From positions 1 through 64,000 of the forward strand of contig JAGCDO010000056.1 of the NCBI GenBank assembly GCA_017651265.1: a stretch of DNA of 64,000 nt, in the 5' to 3' direction. Numbering within the stretch: position 1 is the first letter of the stretch; every line of letters begins with the position of its first letter. This DNA is from Prevotella sp. GTDB lineage: Bacteria > Bacteroidota > Bacteroidia > Bacteroidales > Bacteroidaceae. Made by a program: the position numbers and the translations under genes. Of the stretch, positions 46,030-53,121 are shown piece after piece. The notes beneath the pieces were generated by a model that saw only the letters and a list, made by a program, of their open reading frames with translations, was not told where the DNA came from and searched no databases.

Positions 46030-47199
46030 ATGAAACAGAATAAATCTATTTACCTTATCCCAGTGATGCTATGCTTCTTCTGCATGGGCTTCGTGGATCT
46101 GGTGGGCATAGCCTCCAACTATGTGAAGGAAGACCTCGGATTGTCGAACTCTATGGCCAATGTGTTCCCCTCACTGGTGTTCTTCTGGTTCCTCATCTTC
46201 AGCGTTCCCACGGGTATGTTGATGAACAAGATAGGACGAAAGAAAACGGTCTTGCTGTCGCTGGTGGTTACTGTGATATCACTGCTGCTGCCACTCTTCG
46301 GCGAGAGCTTCAGTATCATGCTCGTGGCCTTCTCGTTGTTAGGTATCGGTAATGCGCTGATGCAGACTTCCCTGAACCCGCTGGTATCAACAGTCATGGG
46401 TGGCGGTAATCTCGCTTCAACCCTCACCTTCGGACAGTTCGTCAAGGCCATCGCCTCATTCTCGGCTCCTTATCTGGCCATGTGGGGTGCTACGAAACTT
46501 ATTCCTGAGTTCGGACTCGACTGGCGTGTGCTGTTCGGCATCTTCCTCGTGGTGGGTGTGCTCTCAGCCTTACTGCTCTTCGTCACCCCTATCGAGGAGC
46601 CGCCTATCGAGGGTAAGCCTTCCACCTTCGTGGAGTGTTTCAAGCTCCTGGGAACACCCATCGTATTACTGTCGTTCCTGGGTATTATGTGCCATGTGGG
46701 AATCGATGTGGGTACCAATACAACCGCTCCAAAGATCCTAATGGAACGACTGGGCATGTCGCTCAACGATGCGGCCTTTGCCACCTCGCTCTACTTTATC
46801 TTCCGTACCATCGGTTGCCTCACCGGCTCGTTCTTCCTCCGTGTACTGAAGATGCGCACCTTCTTCATCATCAGCGTCATCATGATGGCTTTGTCTATGT
46901 GCGGTTTGTTCTTCGGCACGGAGAAATGGTTGCTCTATACCGCTATCGCCCTTGTAGGCTATGGTAACTCGAACGTCTTCTCCATGTGCTTCGCCACCGC
47001 TCTTGAGTCCATGCCCGAGAAGCAGAACGAGGTGTCTGGTCTGATGATCATGGGTCTCTTCGGCGGAACCATCTTCCCGCTCATCATGGGTTTCATGAGC
47101 GATGCTATGGGACAGGCTGGTGCCGTACTGGTCATGGCGGTAGGCGTCGTTTATCTGTTCACCTATATAAGAAGACTCTCCCCCAACCCCTCCCTCTAG
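46030..47199 (+). CDS. Major facilitator sugar (fructose) transporter, FucP/GluP-like
   Basis: 389 aa, about 12 membrane helices. MGFVDLVGIASNYVKEDLGLS at the start and FGHS-type features (LNPLVSTVMGGGNLASTLTFGQFVKAIASF) place it in the fucose/glucose:H+ symporter group. It should carry fructose across the inner membrane. The final codons and the TAG stop (47197-47199) lie inside a REP-like hairpin, giving the C-terminus RRLSPNPSL; the natural end may have been longer. Confidence 0.88.
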   Translation: MKQNKSIYLIPVMLCFFCMGFVDLVGIASNYVKEDLGLSNSMANVFPSLVFFWFLIFSVPTGMLMNKIGRKKTVLLSLVVTVISLLLPLFGESFSIMLVAFSLLGIGNALMQTSLNPLVSTVMGGGNLASTLTFGQFVKAIASFSAPYLAMWGATKLIPEFGLDWRVLFGIFLVVGVLSALLLFVTPIEEPPIEGKPSTFVECFKLLGTPIVLLSFLGIMCHVGIDVGTNTTAPKILMERLGMSLNDAAFATSLYFIFRTIGCLTGSFFLRVLKMRTFFIISVIMMALSMCGLFFGTEKWLLYTAIALVGYGNSNVFSMCFATALESMPEKQNEVSGLMIMGLFGGTIFPLIMGFMSDAMGQAGAVLVMAVGVVYLFTYIRRLSPNPSL

Positions 47200-47206
47200 G
47201 GAGGGG
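47187..47206 (+). repeat. REP-like hairpin containing the transporter stop codon
   Basis: CCCCTCCC (47187-47194), loop TCTA, GGGAGGGG (47199-47206). Opposite orientation to the copies at 24282 and 47296. Confidence 0.8.
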
Positions 47207-47265
47207 AGTAGATAGACTCTTCCAACAATAATCAACAAGAATTCAATATAAACAATATAACAACA

Positions 47266-48204
47266 ATGAATATGGAAAAGCAAAATGTAACTTCACCCCT
47301 CCATCACAGGGAGGGGCAAGGGGAGGGTCTCCGGTATATAGTAGGACTCGGAGAAGTCCTCTGGGATGTACTTCCCGAAGGTAAGAAACTGGGTGGAGCT
47401 CCTGCCAATTTTGCCTATCATGCAGGTCAGTTCTTAGGTAGCGACAACACCATTGCCATTAGTGCGTTAGGCGAGGATAAGCTGGCCGATGAGACCATCG
47501 AGGCGTTGAAAGAGCACGACTTGAACTGTCTGCTGCCTCGGGTGCCGTACCCCACGGGAACGGTGCAGGTGCAGCTGGACGAGCAGGGCATTCCTACCTA
47601 CGATATCAAGGAGAACGTGGCATGGGACAATATCCCCTTCAACGAAGATATCCAGAACATCGCCCGTAACTGTCGTGCCGTTTGCTTCGGTTCATTGGCG
47701 CAGCGCAACGTGGTAAGTAGGGAAACCATCCATCAGTTCCTCGATGCTACACCAGCCGACTGTATGAAGATCTTCGACATCAACCTGCGTCAGCAGTTCT
47801 ACACCAAAGAGGTGATACGTGAGTCGCTGCAGCGTTGCAATGTCTTGAAGATTAACGACGAGGAACTGGTCATCATCGGACGTATGTTCGGCTATCCCGG
47901 TTTGGACATGGAGAATAAGTGTTGGCTCATCCTGGGTAAGTACAATCTCGATATGCTGGTGCTCACTTGTGGTACCAACGGCTCCTACGTCTTCACGCCT
48001 GGTGTGATGTCTTTCCAGCAAACACCCAAGGTGCAGGTGGCCGATACGGTTGGTGCAGGCGATTCCTTCACCGGTTCCTTCTGCGCCTCTATCCTGAACG
48101 GCAAGTCGGTTCCCGAGGCCCACATGAAGGCCGTTGAGGTCTCCGCCTTCGTCTGCACCCAAAACGGTGCTATGCCCACGCTCCCTTCCTCACTCCTTGA
48201 ATGA
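47266..48204 (+). CDS. Fructokinase (PfkB/ribokinase family)
   Basis: 312 aa. GEVLWDVLPEGKKLGGAPANFAYH near residue 28 and the C-terminal signature TVGAGDSFTGSF near 262 define PfkB kinases; position equals the fructokinase of the B. thetaiotaomicron fructan locus. It phosphorylates imported fructose. Odd: residues 8-22 (SPLHHREGQGEG) are encoded by a REP-like hairpin, and both ends of the gene run into hairpin repeats. The kinase fold proper begins at about RYIVGLGEVLW, so this N-terminal tail is extra. Confidence 0.93.
   Translation: MNMEKQNVTSPLHHREGQGEGLRYIVGLGEVLWDVLPEGKKLGGAPANFAYHAGQFLGSDNTIAISALGEDKLADETIEALKEHDLNCLLPRVPYPTGTVQVQLDEQGIPTYDIKENVAWDNIPFNEDIQNIARNCRAVCFGSLAQRNVVSRETIHQFLDATPADCMKIFDINLRQQFYTKEVIRESLQRCNVLKINDEELVIIGRMFGYPGLDMENKCWLILGKYNLDMLVLTCGTNGSYVFTPGVMSFQQTPKVQVADTVGAGDSFTGSFCASILNGKSVPEAHMKAVEVSAFVCTQNGAMPTLPSSLLE
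47294..47331 (+). repeat. REP-like hairpin inside the fructokinase N-terminal codons
   Basis: CCCCTCC (47296-47302), loop ATCACAG, GGAGGGG (47310-47316), tail CAAGGGGAGGGTCTCC. Confidence 0.8.
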
Positions 48205-48217
48205 GGAGTGCGGAAGG
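48184..48217 (+). terminator. Hairpin across the fructokinase stop codon
   Basis: CCTTCCTCACTCCT (48184-48197) and AGGAGTGCGGAAGG (48204-48217), 13 of 14 paired, loop contains the TGA. No T-tract follows, so termination is uncertain. Confidence 0.5.
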
Positions 48218-48224
48218 AGGTTTT

Positions 48225-48375
48225 CGAGGAAGGAGGAAGGACGAAGGAGGAAGGAGAAAACTACGGAGATACAGGCATTATATACAGGATAAAACCACTG
48301 GCGCATAGTACTAATCTCCTTCCTCCCTCCTCCTTCCTCCTTCCTCGGGAATCCTTTCTCCTTCCTCCTTCCTCG
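48225..48375. repeat. Purine/pyrimidine long inverted repeat
   Basis: Purine arms at 48225-48259 (GGAAGGAGGAAGGA type) face pyrimidine arms at 48315-48375. CGAGGAAGGAGGAAGG (48225-48240) is perfectly complementary to 48332-48347, and 48242-48259 nearly so to 48355-48375. No gene in 48205-48463. Confidence 0.8.
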
Positions 48376-48463
48376 TTTGATTTAACAAACCTTAACTCTC
48401 CCCCAAGCAAGATTTTTCCTTTTTCGTATTTATAAGGCAGATGAACCTATAAAATTATCGAAT

Positions 48464-49789
48464 ATGAAAAAGGAATTGTTTTACGGAATAACCATGATGG
48501 CAATGAGCAGTTTGTTGCTGTCGTGTTCCTCTTCTGAGGAAGTGTTGGATCTTGGTACGACCAAGAAAATGGTGAACATGGTGGCAGACCCCAAGCCGGT
48601 GCAGCTGACACAGGCACAAAGGGTGTTCGCCAACGACAATAACCAGTTTACACTGAACTTCCTGAAGACGGTGAACGAAACGGATAAAAGCGGTAAGAGC
48701 TTTATCTATTCACCGCTCAGCATCACCTATGTGTTAGGCATGGTGAACGATGCGGCAGAGGGGCAGACCGAACAGGAGCTGGAACAGGTGCTTGGCTTCC
48801 ACAGAGGAGGCATCCAGGCCGTGAACGACTACTGCAAGAACCTCATCGACAACCTGCCGCAGGTGGACAATAAGGTAACGCTGGACATTGCCAACGCCAT
48901 CTTCCTGAACAAGAGATACACCTTGAAGCAGCAGTTCGAGAAGGATATGACGACCTACTACGATGCGAAGGCCGAGGCGCTCGACTTCTCTTCACCGAGT
49001 ACATTGGGTCGTATCAATGGCTGGTGTAAAGAAAAGACGAAGGGTATGATTCCCACCATTTTGGATGCAGTAAACCCCGATATGATGTCTTACTTGCTCA
49101 ATGCCATCTATTTCAAGGCCAATTGGGCTTCGGAGTTCGACCCGAAGGACACCAAGGAAGAGCAGTTCCAGATGGAGAAGGGTTCCACCACGCTGCCCAT
49201 GATGCACCAGAACGTGCTGATCAGATACATGGAGAACGACATCTATTCAGCCGTTGAGATTCCTTATGGTAATGGCATGTGGAGCATGTGCGTCATGCTA
49301 CCTGAAGAGGGTAAGACCACCAACGACGTTATCGACTATCTTGCTCCAACAGGGAGGGACAAGGATGAAACGGTAGTCAATATGCAGTACGATGTCTTTA
49401 CACCTCTTTATAGTTCCAGACCTTATGAAGTGGATTTGAAACTACCCCGCTTCGAGACCTCCTCCGATACGGATGACGTTCAAGACAACTTGATAGGACT
49501 CCTGAATAAGATGGGCATTCGCTTAGCTTTTAACCCACAACAGGCAGAGATTCCCAACATGTGCGAACAACCCGTCTATATCAACATGATGCGGCAGAAG
49601 GCAAAGATCAAGGTGAACGAGGAAGGCTCAGAGGCAGCCGCAGTAACGATAGCAGGAGTGTTAACTACTTCTGCCCTCCAAGAACCCCGCAAGGCCGTCT
49701 TCCACGCCAACCGTCCCTTCGTCTATGTCATCCGCGAATCCTCCTCCGGTGTCATCCTTTTCGTTGGGAAGTTTACAGGGGAAGTTTAG
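48464..49789 (+). CDS. Serpin, exported lipoprotein
   Basis: 441 aa serine protease inhibitor. Lipobox LLLSC (Cys near 21) after a signal peptide, so probably anchored to the outer membrane. Serpin landmarks: FIYSPLSITYVLGMVNDAA near 72, NAIYFKANW near 212, the hinge NEEGSEAAAVT near 385 and RPFVYVIRESSSGVILFVGKF at the end. Small residues at P14-P9 indicate an inhibitory serpin. Counting from the hinge, the scissile bond falls at about Thr-Ser (GVLTT/S), predicting elastase-like targets. Related Bacteroidales serpins exist (for example miropin of Tannerella). Confidence 0.93.
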   Translation: MKKELFYGITMMAMSSLLLSCSSSEEVLDLGTTKKMVNMVADPKPVQLTQAQRVFANDNNQFTLNFLKTVNETDKSGKSFIYSPLSITYVLGMVNDAAEGQTEQELEQVLGFHRGGIQAVNDYCKNLIDNLPQVDNKVTLDIANAIFLNKRYTLKQQFEKDMTTYYDAKAEALDFSSPSTLGRINGWCKEKTKGMIPTILDAVNPDMMSYLLNAIYFKANWASEFDPKDTKEEQFQMEKGSTTLPMMHQNVLIRYMENDIYSAVEIPYGNGMWSMCVMLPEEGKTTNDVIDYLAPTGRDKDETVVNMQYDVFTPLYSSRPYEVDLKLPRFETSSDTDDVQDNLIGLLNKMGIRLAFNPQQAEIPNMCEQPVYINMMRQKAKIKVNEEGSEAAAVTIAGVLTTSALQEPRKAVFHANRPFVYVIRESSSGVILFVGKFTGEV

Positions 49790-49799
49790 AACTGAGTTG

Positions 49800-50340
49800 G
49801 GGGTGAATTCCAACCAGCCTACTTTCACCCACTTATCAGGCTGATAACACCCACTTATCAGCCTTCTAACCCATCGTAACTAGGCTTATAACTTTGTGAC
49901 CCGTTGTAGAAGAAAAGATATTCCTCCGCCATATTAGTGTAATCACATGATTACCAGAAGAATAAGGGCGGAGGAATTTAATGTGGTTATGAGTGGAGCC
50001 GAGATTATACGTGAATTGAGTAAGTATTCAAAGAAGACGATGAACGATGTAAGTTGCTCCGCCAACAACCTGTTGATCATAAGACAATTAGGCGTATTAG
50101 CGGAGCATTCGTTTATTCACATCCTTCACACCTTTACGACGTTAGTTTACTTTTGAATTCCTATAAGCCTTATAATACCCTTCAACTAGGCTTATAACTA
50201 TACCTAATCAGCCTTATAACTATGCCTAACCAGCCTTGTTGCGTGACAGGTGTTCTTTAGCACCACTTTAAAAGCTACCGAAAGGTGGGAGACTGTTAAA
50301 AATGTGGAATTAAGATGGTTTTAGAGCAAGAGAACGGGAA
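49800..50340. repeat. Gene-free stretch with degenerate GGCTTATAAC repeats
   Basis: About eight degenerate copies of CAGCCTTATAACTATGCCTAA-like sequence (either strand) cluster at 49810-49900 and 50160-50235. Between them are two inverted repeats, ATTCCTCCGCC/GGCGGAGGAAT (about 49922-49977) and GCTCCGCC/AGCGGAGC (about 50056-50107). A 69-codon frame at 49947 shows no protein-like features. A promoter for the next gene starts after 50350. Confidence 0.6.
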
Positions 50341-50358
50341 TATGTGATGTTTTTATCG

Positions 50359-50366
50359 TATCTTTG
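50359..50366 (+). promoter_or_regulatory. -7 box of the Cys-motif protein gene
   Basis: TATCTTTG, 20 nt before the ATG at 50387. Confidence 0.6.
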
Positions 50367-50386
50367 TCATGTAATAATGTACTTGT

Positions 50387-51010
50387 ATGAAAGGAAAAGA
50401 GACCTGCAGGACGCTGAAGAATGTACGCTTGGCCATTGCTCAGGCCAACGGCATCAGCTATGAACCCACGGAATGTACTCACAAAGGGCCATGTGCTGGC
50501 ACCTGTCCGCGATGTGAGCAGGAAATGCGTTATCTTGAGCAACAGCTCTCGCTACGCAAACGCTTGGGCAAAGCCGTTGCCGTGGTGGGGGTCGCCTTGT
50601 CGGCACTACATCCCATGCAAGCACAGGGACAAACGCCTGCCCATAAGGCCAAAATATTAGCAGACTCAGTACAACTGGACACTATAACCGTCACTTCGAT
50701 GCTACGTGAAGGTGAGCAAGGAGTGGTATGGCGCGGCCAGGTACTTGACGAGGACAGCCTCCCCATGATAGGAGTCACCATCACAAGAGAAGGACAGCCA
50801 CTATACTCGGTAACAAACATCAACGGTTGTTTTGCCATCGAGGCCCCCATTGGGAGCAAGATTATGTTTTCCTATGTAGGGTACGAGAGTAAGGAGATTA
50901 TCATGAAAAGCCAGAACCCCAATCGTGTAATCTTTGACGAAGTCAGCGATAACCTCATGGGGGAGGTCATTGTTGTACGCACCGATGACGTTTACTACCA
51001 CAGCAGATAA
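50387..51010 (+). CDS. Cys-motif protein with internal membrane helix and carboxypeptidase-like regulatory domain
   Basis: 207 aa. Residues 1-58 form a helical, probably cytoplasmic segment with four cysteines, C30-x5-C36-x3-C40-x2-C43 (CTHKGPCAGTCPRCE). A hydrophobic stretch at 59-80 ends in MQAQG, like a signal peptide placed after an N-terminal extension. Residues 110-190 are a carboxypeptidase-like regulatory beta-sandwich (GQVLDEDSLPMIGVTI, FSYVGYES) as found at the start of SusC proteins. The last 26 nt overlap the radical SAM gene. The Cys motif could bind Zn or Fe-S, or be the substrate of that enzyme. Function not established. Confidence 0.72.
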   Translation: MKGKETCRTLKNVRLAIAQANGISYEPTECTHKGPCAGTCPRCEQEMRYLEQQLSLRKRLGKAVAVVGVALSALHPMQAQGQTPAHKAKILADSVQLDTITVTSMLREGEQGVVWRGQVLDEDSLPMIGVTITREGQPLYSVTNINGCFAIEAPIGSKIMFSYVGYESKEIIMKSQNPNRVIFDEVSDNLMGEVIVVRTDDVYYHSR

Positions 51011-51635
51011 CACAAGCCCATCAGGCGTAGCGCCACTCATCGGACTGAACAGGCATCGGCTGGCCACCGACGGGAAAGGAGTTACCACATTGGTGGCCTT
51101 TCACGGTTGCCCACTGCGGTGTGCCTATTGCCTGAACAGGCGCTGCCAGGAATCCAATGGTGTGTGGCGCGAGCTGACAACAGACGAGTTGCTTAGCGAG
51201 GTCATGGTTGACCATCTTTACTTTCTGGCAACGGGTGGCGGCATATGCTTCGGCGGCGGTGAGCCCTGCCTGCGCTCTAACTTTATCTGCGAGTTCGCCG
51301 ACAAGATGCCGTCAGAGTGGAGAATAACAATAGAAACGAGTCTTAACGTGGACAATAAACTGGTGGAACAGCTGTTTCCGAAGGTCAGCCAGTGGGTAGT
51401 GGACGTGAAAGACATGAACCCCGAGATCTATTGTAAATATACAGGAAGCGACAACCACCTCGTTGCGGAGAACCTTGAATGGCTCAAAAGACAGCATTCA
51501 GATAAAGGAAATATTATGCTGCGCCTGCCGCATATCCCCGGCTACAACACAGCGGAAGACATCGAAAAGAGCCGCCAAAGCCTGCTACAGATGGGCTTCA
51601 CCGTGTTCGACGACTTTGAATACACTATCTTCTAA
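50985..51635 (+). CDS. Small radical SAM enzyme (activase-like)
   Basis: 216 aa. FHGCPLRCAYC gives C42-x3-C46-x2-C49 for the 4Fe-4S cluster; GGGICFGGGEPCL near 85 is the SAM-binding GGE-type motif; RLPHIPGYNTAEDIEKS near 180 resembles pyruvate formate-lyase activases. No SPASM or other extra cluster domain. The ATG at 50985 gives a 26-nt overlap with the Cys-motif gene, implying coupled translation and shared function; a longer start at 50934 is possible. No glycyl radical enzyme gene is nearby, so the partner protein is the best candidate substrate. Confidence 0.85.
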   Translation: MTFTTTADNTSPSGVAPLIGLNRHRLATDGKGVTTLVAFHGCPLRCAYCLNRRCQESNGVWRELTTDELLSEVMVDHLYFLATGGGICFGGGEPCLRSNFICEFADKMPSEWRITIETSLNVDNKLVEQLFPKVSQWVVDVKDMNPEIYCKYTGSDNHLVAENLEWLKRQHSDKGNIMLRLPHIPGYNTAEDIEKSRQSLLQMGFTVFDDFEYTIF

Positions 51636-52536
51636 TAGTGAACCCCACTTTTTGTATACCGCGCTTATACACATTGGCGAGGATGAGGTAGTAGTGCAGC
51701 GTTTCGCCCTGTTTCATCGATTGTTTGATGTATGCCATCTCGCTCTCGGTAAGTATGTTCTTGAAGAGGAAGCCGGAATGAGAGCTGGGCACAAGGCGTA
51801 TCTCATCGGTAATGGGTGAAAGAATGTAAGCGTATGTTGCCATATAACGGGCACCTGCCTGCCATAGTGGATGGCTCTTGTCGAGAATGTTCTCTAAGTA
51901 GATTTGTGCATGCTTGTCAAATTCGGGTGTCGGCGTGCCATCAGCGTATGTCATCTTACCATCGGCATCCACTATATATTCACCTCCTTTGGCTATGGCA
52001 TACTTTTCTACCGGGCACTGCTGCTCATATGTTATGTCGGCTTCGCTATTTACTACTTTCTCTGCTGGCTCTCCCACTTCTTCCACTTTCTTGTCGGTGA
52101 GGATGTGTACCAGTTCGTAGGTGCGGTTACTGGTATCCTGCGGTGGATTGGCCAAAATAGTTCGCTTTACGCGCAGCTCGTATTCATGCCCTCTTTCGTA
52201 GGTAAAACCCTTGATGCCGCTGATGGGCAGGTTCTGCCATTGTCCCGGCTCGTCCTCTGTCATCACTCGCATGCACTCGATGGGATGTTCCCCCATGCTG
52301 TCGAAGAGATCGTACATAACACCCGGTTCTGCGGAAACACTCATGGCAATCACCTTGGTAATGTCCTTGTCGTTGTCATCGTCGTCGCTGCAAGAGCCGA
52401 GGGGGAAAGTAGCAAGCAGCATCAAAGTCCCGATTAAGCAAGAGGAAAGTGATGCTTGAATAGCTTTCCTGAGCATGAGATGTTTCGGCCAAAGGCCATA
52501 GGCGATGGCGCAAATCCTGATTTTCATTGTTTTCAT
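51625..52536 (-). CDS. DUF4377-containing lipoprotein
   Basis: 303 aa. Lipobox FPLGSC followed by DDDDNDKD. The segment about 80-150 (ECMRVMTEDEPGQWQNLPISGIKGFTYERGHEYELRVKR) has the DUF4377 pattern, and the remaining 150 residues are without a recognised domain. The ATG at 52476 (MLRKAIQ) would give a more normal 29-residue signal peptide than the one at 52536. Convergent with the radical SAM gene, overlapping its end by 11 nt. Function unknown. Confidence 0.75.
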   Translation of the reverse strand: MKTMKIRICAIAYGLWPKHLMLRKAIQASLSSCLIGTLMLLATFPLGSCSDDDDNDKDITKVIAMSVSAEPGVMYDLFDSMGEHPIECMRVMTEDEPGQWQNLPISGIKGFTYERGHEYELRVKRTILANPPQDTSNRTYELVHILTDKKVEEVGEPAEKVVNSEADITYEQQCPVEKYAIAKGGEYIVDADGKMTYADGTPTPEFDKHAQIYLENILDKSHPLWQAGARYMATYAYILSPITDEIRLVPSSHSGFLFKNILTESEMAYIKQSMKQGETLHYYLILANVYKRGIQKVGFTIRR

Positions 52537-52661
52537 CTGTGTTATATTTGTTGTAAATGTTTTCTTATAAACACCGAAAACAGGAAATACTGCACTGGTA
52601 AGGTGTTAAAATATCAAAACACAGATTTTTCGTTGCTCACAGAGACTATGATATAATAAAA

Positions 52662-52706
52662 GAAAGAAGTGTGTTGTAACTAACTAATAGTCAACACACT
52701 TCTTTC
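52662..52706 (-). terminator. Terminator of tRNA-Leu
   Basis: Perfect 15-bp stem (52662-52676 with 52692-52706), 15-nt loop, directly downstream of the minus-strand tRNA and followed by a T-rich run on that strand. Confidence 0.8.
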
Positions 52707-52714
52707 AAGCCTTG

Positions 52715-52796
52715 TACCCAGAGCCGGGGTCGAACCGGCACGGGTTGCCCCACTGGTGTTTGAGACCAGCGCGTCTACCGATTCCGCCATCTGGGC
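52715..52796 (-). tRNA. tRNA-Leu (anticodon CAA)
   Basis: 82-nt class II tRNA. Acceptor GCCCAGA with TCTGGGT (first pair G-T), discriminator A. Anticodon stem CTGGT/ACCAG with loop CTCAAAC, anticodon CAA; long variable arm TGGGGCAACCCGT; T loop GGTTCGACCC. CCA not encoded. Confidence 0.95.
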
Positions 52797-52809
52797 TTCA
52801 ATGCGGGTG

Positions 52810-52840
52810 CAAAGGTACGAATAAGTGAGCAAAGAACAAA
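52810..52840 (-). promoter_or_regulatory. tRNA-Leu promoter (repeat-family type)
   Basis: Minus strand: TTTG (52840-52837), 19-nt spacer with GCTCACTTATTCG, TACCTTTG (52817-52810), 13 nt before the tRNA 5' end. Confidence 0.85.
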
Positions 52841-53000
52841 ATAAAAATAAGAGTTTTTTATTTTTTCTTTCGAACGGGAGTACTTTCGGCGCAGCCAAAG
52901 TACGAAAAATCTGAGTAAGTGAGAAGAAAAAAAGTCATTTTTTTCTCGAACGTGAAGATTTTATTTAATAAGTGAGCAAAATCGAGCAAAATCGAGCAAA
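52841..53000 (-). repeat. Further promoter-hairpin repeat units upstream of tRNA-Leu
   Basis: On the minus strand: AT-rich stem, CCCGTTCG, hairpin GTACTTTGGC/GCCGAAAGTAC (about 52890-52914), CTCACTTACTCAG, a second A/T stem, CACGTTCG, CTCACTTATT and three TTTTGCTCGA copies. Together with manC spacing this fills the gene-free stretch 52800-53120. Confidence 0.75.
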
Positions 53001-53121
53001 AAACCGATACAAACAACCGCTATTTTGCCAAATTTTCTAAAAATCATACTTTTTATTTGCCTACTCCACAATAAATGTATATCTTAGTGCCGTTATATAC
53101 ATAGAGTAACCTATCATTATC

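Noticed and set aside
48208-48435. 75-codon frame after fructokinase
   Set aside because: Low-complexity translation of the purine/pyrimidine inverted repeat.
49947-50156. 69-codon frame in the gap after the serpin
   Set aside because: It overlaps inverted repeats, has no recognisable domain, no promoter and an ordinary random composition.
50387-51010. Glycyl radical site (YVGY) in the partner of the radical SAM enzyme
   Set aside because: The sequence FSYVGYES is the normal end of the carboxypeptidase-like regulatory sandwich in SusC-type proteins, and the protein is far too small for a glycyl radical enzyme.
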